DNA of 12,881 nucleotides from Oscillospiraceae bacterium (GTDB lineage Bacteria; Bacillota; Clostridia; Oscillospirales; Oscillospiraceae), in the NCBI GenBank assembly GCA_009776905.1, contig WRMX01000083.1, positions 704 through 13,584 on the forward strand, in the 5' to 3' direction. Below are positions 8,801 to 12,881 of this stretch, piece after piece. The position numbers and the translations under genes were made by a program. The notes below the pieces were generated by a model. That model saw nothing but the letters and a program-made list of their open reading frames with translations. It was not told where the DNA came from and searched no databases. How positions within the stretch are numbered: the first letter of the stretch is position 1; each line of letters starts with the position of its first letter.

Positions 8801-11469
8801 GTCAGGCTTTGGCCTCTCCTGAGCTACTCGGAACATACGGCGACATTGGCAGTTTTACCGAACACAGAAGTTACTTAGGCAACGTTGAAGCAACCAGCGA
8901 AACCCGCTCGGCGCCACCGGCAATGAGACCGGGATTACGAAGCATCGCATCAGGTAGCGGAACTATCAGCGCGGAGTTCGATGGCAGTGATTATACGCAC
9001 CTTGTCTCTGTCCCAAATAATGGCAGCGACTACATACTGAAGCTGACCGGCTACGGTGGCGCTACACCGGACTTCACCGACATCCGCGTATTCAAGCCTA
9101 ACGGTCAGGCTCTCACCGTCAGGGGCGCAAGCGGCGATATGACGGCGGCGCAGGCGGAATTCGGCTACAATGCCGTAATCTTAAACGGTGCGTTGCTGCT
9201 GTCGCTTGCAGATTATCTTGATGATGCGGGCGGCGGCGCTAACCCAACTGTCACCGGCGTGGGCAGTACGCTTCCCGGCGTATGGCAGGTAATAAGCGGT
9301 AAGCCTTTCAAGAGCGAATTGATAAAAATATTTTATCCAAAAGTAGCGTCAGTCGAGCTGAGCGCAGCCGGGGTCGTGACAGCGAAATTTGAGAATATAG
9401 ACGACGCAACAGATGGCGAATATTACTACGATCTGACGCTGGAACGCAAGGGCTATCCCACCGCCGAACCTTTGGAAGCGATGATTCTGCTGAAAAATGA
9501 GCCCGTACCGCTTGGAGGAAATCTGTCGCTGAATCTCATAGCTTTGCCAAACCCAGCAGATTCCAATACCCCATACAATGTGAGGGATATCCTGACAAGC
9601 GGAGACTGGTATGCCCGAGTGACGCTGCGGCAAGGTAAAAACACAATGTATACGATGGACGCCGACGGGAACATACTAACCTCCGGGAGCGGAGAATCCA
9701 TTCTGGAAACAAGCAAAGTGGATGACAAAATCAGCCAAACGGCTTACAAGGTGAACAATGCATTGTTAAGCGGAGCGACTTGGACACACGGGCTGACAGC
9801 AGCTCCAGGCGGAAACCAGAGTATCGACGTGAGCTTTGCCCCCGCCTCGCCTCCAAACGACACAATGAGTGTCGTCGGATATCATGTCACAGTTTACGAC
9901 GCAACAACCGATTATCTTGCAAGCCGCATAGTAACTGAAACCGACGCCTTGGGTAATACGATCCAAAAAGTAGTACCGCTGGATTTCGACGTTATGACAG
10001 ATGAACTGTCAACAGGACAGATGAGTTATGGCTACAACATACAAGGCGTGCCTGTCGGTAAATATATAGTTGGCGTGTCGCCTCTGTACGCAGATTTAGT
10101 ACCTATACTGGATGAAGATGGCAATGTGGTAATCGGGGAATATAAGCCGTCCGCCGGGGTTACGCGAAAAGGCACAGAAGTGTTATCAGGCGACGTGACT
10201 ATCGCACAGGCTGCGCCGCCATCACTGTCAATGAGCATCAGCGGTGGAAGCCTGACATACCTGAACGGACAAAAAGTAGCATTCGCCGGAACGGACGCGA
10301 CGCTTTCAGCAAAAACCGATGCCGGCGCGACCGTGGAATTCTACGAATACGATGGCAAGCTGCTTGCCGGCTCTTCCGGCGGCACACTATCTGATTTGGT
10401 GGATTACAACGGTCAAGTGCTGATGATTGTTGCCACAAACGCGGTAAAAGACGTCACGATCGAATACATTACGGTCTACGCAGCGACATCGGCTCCGCTG
10501 CTGCTGCCGGACAACTACGATACGGCAAGCGGAGAGTTTATCTTCACCGCGTATAAAGACACCGGCAACTACAGCATAACCGGGCAGACCGCCCCCGGCG
10601 CAGCTGTCGGCGGTGCCGTCGCGGGTAAAGACGGAAGATTCAGTCTCACCGGAACCCTCGGAACTCTCGCGGGCGGCGTCAATGATGGTACTGTCACCCT
10701 TGCGGTCTCGAACCCCGCCGGGATAATAACCATACGTGAAGTTAACATTGTACGGGGCGATGAGAACGAACCTGTCCCACCTTCCGGCGGCGGCGGATAC
10801 CAGGTTACCACGCCACCCACAGACACGGGGACGGAAGCTGACATCGAAAACCCGTTTAAAGATGTGAAAGGCAACGATTGGTTCTACGATGCCGTTATGT
10901 ACGCCTACTCCCATGGACTGATGAACGGCGTCGCTCCTGAGATATTCAGCCCGAATACTCCAATAACACGGGCAATGGCCGTAACCATACTATTCCGTTT
11001 AGCGGAAAAGTACGGAATGGAAAATGGAGAATGGAAAACGGAGAATGAAGACAAGGGTACGAATAACTCTCAATTCTCAACTCTCAATTTTCAATTTACC
11101 GACATCGAAGATACCGCATGGTATCGAGACGCGGTATTATGGGCAGCATCAGTTGGCATTGTCAACGGATACGGTAACGGGAAATTTGGCCCAAACGACA
11201 ACATCACCCGTCAAGACCTGGCAGTTATCCTCGCACGCTACGCCGATCTCTTCGGGATAACGTTCGCCAACTCCCAACTCTCCTCTCCCCCCTCTCAACT
11301 CTTTACCGATGATGCAGATATAGCAAATTACGCGAAAGAAGCGATTGAACGTTTCTTCAAAGCGGGAATCATAGGAGGATATCCTGACGGCAGCGTTAAA
11401 CCAAAAGGAGAAGCTACTCGCGCCGAATTTGCAACAATGATGATGAGATTTCTGGAAGTGATAAAGTAA
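2890..11469 (+). CDS. Giant secreted multidomain surface protein with three C-terminal SLH domains (2859 aa)
   Basis: The protein is exported and very probably anchored on the cell surface. Residues 1-29 form a Sec signal peptide (Lys-rich start, hydrophobic core, cleavage near VFA/A). Residues about 31-340 look like a beta-sandwich containing GRILLDT at 177-183, resembling a module of other large clostridial surface proteins (from memory). Between about 600 and 1175, four modules each end in an F-x-MP motif (near 688, 767, 910 and 1171), similar in style to InlB-like bacterial repeats. A short Glu/Lys-rich helical stretch lies at 1471-1510. An unassigned beta-rich region spans about 1515-1905, closed by an amphipathic helix at 1907-1929. 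Decapeptide repeats occupy 1947-1976. Fn3/Ig-like beta modules follow to about 2630, then a PSGGGG linker, then SLH domains at 2654-2709, 2736-2789 and 2805-2859. SLH domains are known to bind pyruvylated wall polysaccharide. No catalytic motif is evident, so an adhesive or structural role is inferred only from architecture. Confidence 0.93.
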   Translation: MKTKLFAKTIAILLIVVMAATMLPLGVFAAGIEQQQFDLHQQAAEVRGGMFTAYDGTEYAVLYNDYIAVYVNRSDGGFAILPATETFDFGKPLSHATFQIDGETYNYGRYYEGISGIFGIAPMVNENNILDSHWQIGDFVISQIFAITSDALHENSYAVKAGYAAQYFGEGSANIAGRILLDTQFTEDENVPIMLIDSADNIALVDSEAILRPAPKTALISKAHIEEANNDAGETVYIDSPNKGYIMFDDNSFASPAAVVFAEFGGASSADFDYTPTGAKLFGGTGADSAALLYWDSVSVASGYQATFGTNIGFYDLERGYPHFDPFPSEMDTSRSLGLSALSGEIDVAEVRVEYFYVPEDWFTIKCNISLAKGDDPNGNPKLLGLLADIGDEDAEFLIVVDYNENIPEIIKNAIINYSVQIRWSDDESGNEGSWLLDKDDAEVGEDITVNISNMFRSRPADSFLEVSLVIDADYPIDGYTSIRLNMNSLDAEFFSAELSGDYVVFYDFPNFFLGGLTNYKRYLVKQGAEFTLTCEMQDMGNSLSLPSTYNYSNGVASIPFTTISEGPLTYIYTFNPLSTMKRGSIDVRIDDGSTGDRPQPVNVKAFNAMGNYDPDIETALWNAVDGESITREMGIIWAVPGTTPDKTVYIDSTFSTAYPSGNLYVYKAGTKVAATGVTNPITAAGNFFMPDEPVDLVYEDSSVYRVFTEVTGGSATVTVNSINGSTPQAGDQVFIFVTNIEDGYEIDSVSGVGETPVEVPGGAWSFIMPSGSDVTVTVTLDTIPAPKPFYNINVKPLVGDGMVLYDLMLWTDAATGDRAVYQVDEAGRTGQVREGETVYYVLYPTTWNTDAQYVPDMARWVVDGFTMNGTTVTGFAVIDDVINDFPGNAPAYFPATYDSSNANATAGTFTMPDNNVEFEITGYKKDHNYSLSIEAYNQYGQMDPANLYIRSAPATNGIRETWFEYPANSASYTSWVWGIGQFPITQQTALQVQNSIYNDVLQSAELVVNGIATPPLKTEVDGNFTTYYWSPTWPYSGTVKLYYESIRRTLTINGYPRGDGYLEPGHVLVLPGDAWNAPGEDARSIAVMPVSGNYETFITLRWSMLTKGRPVGTYYYLNNANSTNCTVIETHRDADSGYAVYKVTMGAGMGNASVDIQARDIARDIGFSNYFMPNSPNSATFQTVTLAAEHVILEGVVTSSENMKNIMTATPAPKITRIGLIGEGVYSAIVTDADIFISQSSAFSWEDSTGERIVIDIRELFGEADDYIFPDGKYRLTIEYAYGDVYSQSGSKEYSFDLGYDKFKPGELTHVAVVKFNTGALASLPEGTPAGIGYGSWIAVPARNYDDMVEQAKKFNTGGHFIYFVCETGFKTNAPYPYAPMSGTHQYLADGGATVSMSGGGSFTPNSSMGGFALDVEAGGLTIKTKEMKFNSSWMPLFTPIGSGGTRTDMLTMELEHNKNYTIPESLPDYDEIRKKHATNEEAVEEWMEEVEEAKKTMLAMKIEYPTTVFSASAPDDFLSAELDGKGLAVSIGGFDGGITFDVKEIYLMKYGYETGGRLNIQIPGMTIPILRLEVISMTTDSWSQYIPIADVWAEGEGRLQLPAALGGYGASAYGVFNTYLDNYGFDGEVNFHFIELSGSFYIAKTVYGFPMLDTFIVSVGLNDVPVGLGLPPAPAQIIEISGITVGVTNLADTVSYNPLKNTIPSVRIILGAKFSFVEILDFNAEMWAELLSVGFSISGGVSVGPINIDLFKEVSVGAGAKDGPYMPYEYDPDYAVQIKGKRSITFYINTKIHADIFLVDASLIFGINATISPALWEKRGGFTSLKELNEFISLGLSAWGAGSVNVLPMSEEWSIGGAEIGFEIEFGPGKNIEVMPINFTKFIIEAKVKLLGVTVEDEKVSLLAYYRWLEDWLREKVEEKLRIKRIQGASAVGAMGIMGAIGGDFALMEPASTPLALMENAQMQLALMSQALASPELLGTYGDIGSFTEHRSYLGNVEATSETRSAPPAMRPGLRSIASGSGTISAEFDGSDYTHLVSVPNNGSDYILKLTGYGGATPDFTDIRVFKPNGQALTVRGASGDMTAAQAEFGYNAVILNGALLLSLADYLDDAGGGANPTVTGVGSTLPGVWQVISGKPFKSELIKIFYPKVASVELSAAGVVTAKFENIDDATDGEYYYDLTLERKGYPTAEPLEAMILLKNEPVPLGGNLSLNLIALPNPADSNTPYNVRDILTSGDWYARVTLRQGKNTMYTMDADGNILTSGSGESILETSKVDDKISQTAYKVNNALLSGATWTHGLTAAPGGNQSIDVSFAPASPPNDTMSVVGYHVTVYDATTDYLASRIVTETDALGNTIQKVVPLDFDVMTDELSTGQMSYGYNIQGVPVGKYIVGVSPLYADLVPILDEDGNVVIGEYKPSAGVTRKGTEVLSGDVTIAQAAPPSLSMSISGGSLTYLNGQKVAFAGTDATLSAKTDAGATVEFYEYDGKLLAGSSGGTLSDLVDYNGQVLMIVATNAVKDVTIEYITVYAATSAPLLLPDNYDTASGEFIFTAYKDTGNYSITGQTAPGAAVGGAVAGKDGRFSLTGTLGTLAGGVNDGTVTLAVSNPAGIITIREVNIVRGDENEPVPPSGGGGYQVTTPPTDTGTEADIENPFKDVKGNDWFYDAVMYAYSHGLMNGVAPEIFSPNTPITRAMAVTILFRLAEKYGMENGEWKTENEDKGTNNSQFSTLNFQFTDIEDTAWYRDAVLWAASVGIVNGYGNGKFGPNDNITRQDLAVILARYADLFGITFANSQLSSPPSQLFTDDADIANYAKEAIERFFKAGIIGGYPDGSVKPKGEATRAEFATMMMRFLEVIK
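8728..8817 (+). repeat. Three tandem 30-nt repeats encoding an Ala/Leu/Met decapeptide
   Basis: Residues 1947-1976 are three consecutive ten-residue units beginning FALME, LALME and LALMS, that is [FL]ALM[ES] plus five variable residues. The codons differ between units (for example gccctaatg, gctcttatg and gcacttatg), so the peptide pattern is kept better than the DNA. The stretch sits between the beta-rich middle region and the later Ig-like modules and may be a helical hinge or a processing region (inference). Confidence 0.6.
11016..11096 (+). repeat. Imperfect palindromic element inserted in frame between SLH1 and SLH2
   Basis: The left arm (11016-11047) is built of GGAAAATGGAGAATGG-type units. 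The right arm (11065-11096) is its approximate reverse complement, built of CTCTCAATTCTCAA-type units, with 17 nt between them. I count 23 of 32 paired positions. It encodes residues 2710-2735, opening MENGEWKTENE and closing NSQFSTLNFQ. Low-complexity tandem arms and a length not needed by the SLH fold suggest a miniature palindromic repeat that entered the gene without breaking the frame. It could instead be simple low-complexity linker sequence. Confidence 0.6.
11269..11301 (+). repeat. Half-element-like remnant between SLH2 and SLH3
   Basis: This stretch encodes NSQLSSPPSQL (residues 2794-2804) directly before the FTD of SLH3. Its DNA, starting AACTCCCAACTCTC, resembles the right arm of the palindrome at 11065-11096, which also starts AACTC, encodes NSQ and runs straight into TTTACCGA. 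No matching left arm precedes it. Read as a decayed or partial copy, or as a linker duplicated with the SLH unit. Confidence 0.4.
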
Positions 11470-11517
11470 AGATAAATTGAGGCCTAGAGAGATTGGTTTG
11501 CAAAAGTCAGAATGAAT

Positions 11518-11557
11518 AATCGCACTGCGAGGAAACCGGAATCCTTGCAGTGCGATT
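11518..11557. terminator. Strong hairpin between convergent genes, candidate bidirectional terminator
   Basis: AATCGCACTGC (11518-11528) pairs perfectly with GCAGTGCGATT (11547-11557). The stem extends inward by GAGG/CCTT with one G-U pair, giving about 15 bp around a 10-nt loop. It lies 48 bp after the stop of the giant gene and 83 bp beyond the stop of the convergent gene. The T-run is short on both sides (TTT on plus, ATTATTCATT on minus), so termination efficiency is uncertain. Confidence 0.6.
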
Positions 11558-11640
11558 TAAGCAAAAGCGGTAAGAAGTTTTTGCAAATTCAACCGGTGTT
11601 TGAATTGCCTCTTTGCCTAACCAGATTTATACTGTGAAAT

Positions 11641-12561
11641 CTATAGCAAAAGCCTGTCGATACCGATCCCACTGATTAAGCAACGTTCTTTTTTGTTGTT
11701 CGTCATCTGTTGAATCCAGTCAACAAAACCACCATCACCGATCTCGATTTTTTCATTATCTTTCTCCATGAACATTTTAAAGTGTATGCCTTTATAATAA
11801 TTGTTTTCGTCATATTCGGAATCATATGTCACAGGGATATCAGGTATCTCTGTTTTTACAAGTTCTATCATTCTATCAAAGAAGCCATCACCATCTGCAT
11901 AGCCTCGCCTTTTTCTTATAATGACGGAGATATCCGCGTTATACTTTTCAACCAGCAGCCTCTTATAATAAATCAACTGCTTTATAAGCAAATTCTTCTC
12001 ACATACGTAAGACCCGCTATCCTTTCCGGACGAAACAATACAGAATAACCCGAAATGGGGAAAGTGTTGTTTAGTGTCAGGAAACACTTGCGCTCGCAGC
12101 ACCCGTGCCGTTGTGCAGAAGTGCAAAGGTTCCTTATTATCTAGCTCCCTCTTCTTTAGTTGTTCTGCAATTATGATAGCAAGCATGTTTGTCGAGTCTG
12201 AAAGTATTTCTGTTCCTCGTACCGCGCTGACGACATTGTTCTGGTCAACGCAACCAAAAGCCGAGCTACTGGCAAACGGAGCTGAAGGTGAAAGAAGTAT
12301 TCCCTTGATATCTTGTTGATGCGCAATAGACAAGAGTTCGACTTCAAGCAAATGATAGGCGATTGGGTCAATTTCGCTCGGTATAGAAAACCTGTTTATC
12401 TGGAATGACTTTAGCAGGTCTACAGGCGTAATACTATCGGACTGTTTCCGGAATATCTCAAGCAGCAGCGAATAAAGTTCAGACTTTGGCAACGCTGATA
12501 GTTTAGATATCAGCACCGGATCGCCTATTTGTGTGAGGATTCTATCTGTGATAGTATTCAT
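11641..12561 (-). CDS. Conserved-looking protein with class II aminoacyl-tRNA synthetase-like motifs, function unknown
   Basis: A 306-residue soluble protein without signal peptide or membrane segment. Its N-terminal 75 residues are helical. It then carries RGTE (115-118), a segment RVLRAQVFPDTKQHF starting at R153 that resembles class II synthetase motif 2, and a C-terminal GGFVDW (277-282) plus GIGIDRLLL (298-306) resembling motif 3 of HisRS/PheRS-type enzymes. I infer a synthetase-like fold but no defined substrate; there is no visible anticodon-binding domain, so a complete canonical synthetase is unlikely. The protein ends right at the motif 3-like segment. The ATG at 12561 is preceded by AAGGGG at 10-nt spacing. 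It is convergent with the giant SLH gene and closely follows a broken acetyltransferase frame. I recall similar uncharacterised proteins in Firmicutes but cannot name the family. Confidence 0.8.
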   Translation of the reverse strand: MNTITDRILTQIGDPVLISKLSALPKSELYSLLLEIFRKQSDSITPVDLLKSFQINRFSIPSEIDPIAYHLLEVELLSIAHQQDIKGILLSPSAPFASSSAFGCVDQNNVVSAVRGTEILSDSTNMLAIIIAEQLKKRELDNKEPLHFCTTARVLRAQVFPDTKQHFPHFGLFCIVSSGKDSGSYVCEKNLLIKQLIYYKRLLVEKYNADISVIIRKRRGYADGDGFFDRMIELVKTEIPDIPVTYDSEYDENNYYKGIHFKMFMEKDNEKIEIGDGGFVDWIQQMTNNKKERCLISGIGIDRLLL

Positions 12562-12614
12562 AGGTTCAATGCCCCTTCAATATTTGCAGTCTTACAACGA
12601 AATCCCATTCGTCC

Positions 12615-12875
12615 TTAAGAATGGCATAGATCAATCTCCGCAACGTAATCAAGTTCCGGCACAAACGAGGCGCAGCTTCGCAGATTCCGCGCAAGCAGGG
12701 CTTCGTTGCCGTCGTCATCTGCTCCGGTTGGCGGCGCGTCACGAAACGCCCTGTAAGTGATTTGTTCAACGGTTTTCCAGTCAGCCTTTTTCTCAACGCG
12801 AAGTATTGCCTTATAGCCGACTGTCAAAGCATTAGGAACTAACCTCCGTTCAAGATACACCTTATCTTTCAGCAC
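12615..12875 (-). pseudogene. N-terminal fragment of a GNAT-family N-acetyltransferase, prematurely stopped
   Basis: The minus-strand frame reads DWKTVEQITYRAF, then NEALLARNLR, then FVPELDYVAEID. This is the usual first beta-alpha-alpha-beta part of small GNAT acetyltransferases, which transfer acetyl from acetyl-CoA. It then breaks into LCHS and a stop at 12615. The acetyl-CoA-binding half (Q/R-x-x-G-x-G/A) is absent, so only about a third of a normal enzyme of 150-180 residues remains. The frame is open to the right edge; GTG at 12875 is only the first listed start. A GGAGG at 12847-12843 precedes an ATG at 12832 in another frame (which stops after two codons) and an in-frame TTG at 12827. 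The true start is therefore unclear, and a second frameshift is possible. Likely a relic, unless a sequencing error caused the break. Confidence 0.55.
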
Positions 12876-12881
12876 AATTCC

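Larger units (their letters stand above)
10849..11466 (+). other. Three SLH domains forming the cell-wall anchor of the giant protein
   Basis: SLH1 opens with PFKDVKGNDWFYDAV, SLH2 with FTDIEDTAWYRDAV and SLH3 with FTDDADIANYAKEAI. Each continues to the expected hydrophobic helix, G-[IL]-[MVI]-x-G turn and T-R motif. The conserved TRAE signature is complete only in SLH3 (ATRAE); SLH1 has ITRAM and SLH2 has ITRQD. The family is known to bind pyruvylated secondary cell-wall polymer, so the anchor function is well supported, although the first two binding sites look degenerate. Confidence 0.93.

Noticed and set aside
10387..10914. Antisense frame of 175 codons opposite the linker before the SLH domains
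   Set aside because: Composition is Val/Arg-rich and non-coding in appearance, and it is covered by the plus-strand gene with clear SLH homology.
11583..11608. Small hairpin GCA-ATTCAA / TTGAAT-TGC with one bulged base
   Set aside because: The stem is short and AT-rich and is not followed by a T-run on either strand, so it is not supported as a terminator.
1..12881. CRISPR array, tRNA, rRNA, complete insertion sequence or phage genes
   Set aside because: I looked for regularly spaced repeats, cloverleaf-like segments, transposase motifs and terminal inverted repeats and found none that held up.

Overview
The window looks like chromosomal DNA from an anaerobic Gram-positive bacterium of the Clostridia/Firmicutes type, with mid-range GC. 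This is inferred from three things: a giant exported protein ending in three S-layer homology (SLH) domains, a large MalT-like LuxR regulator, and SD-type ribosome binding sites. I see no rRNA, tRNA, CRISPR array or complete insertion sequence.

Layout. (1) 1-2549, minus strand: one uninterrupted reading frame of 849 codons for a MalT-type STAND/LuxR transcriptional regulator. It runs to the left edge, where only the first two bases (TA) of a probable stop codon remain. (2) 2550-2889: a divergent intergenic region with a plausible promoter for each direction and an exact 14-bp direct repeat with one copy near each promoter. (3) 2890-11469, plus strand: a single 2859-residue secreted protein with a signal peptide, a long mosaic of beta-rich extracellular modules, a short Ala/Leu/Met decapeptide repeat, a Gly-rich linker and three C-terminal SLH domains. 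The coding sequence between SLH1 and SLH2 contains an imperfect palindrome of about 80 bp read in frame, and a half-copy-like remnant lies between SLH2 and SLH3. (4) 11470-11640: a convergent intergenic region with a strong hairpin that may act as a terminator. (5) 11641-12561, minus strand: a 306-residue protein with motifs reminiscent of class II aminoacyl-tRNA synthetases, of unknown role. (6) 12615 to the right edge, minus strand: the N-terminal part of a GNAT acetyltransferase that stops early and is probably a relic.

How the parts may work together. The regulator and the surface protein are divergently arranged and share one control region, so the regulator may control the surface protein; this is inferred from layout and repeats only. 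The surface protein would be exported by Sec and held non-covalently on cell-wall polysaccharide by its SLH domains. The two right-hand genes are convergent to it and probably unrelated. The most distinctive observation is the in-frame palindromic repeat DNA that has become protein linker between SLH domains. The roughly 400-residue beta-rich region in the middle of the giant protein is the part I could least assign.
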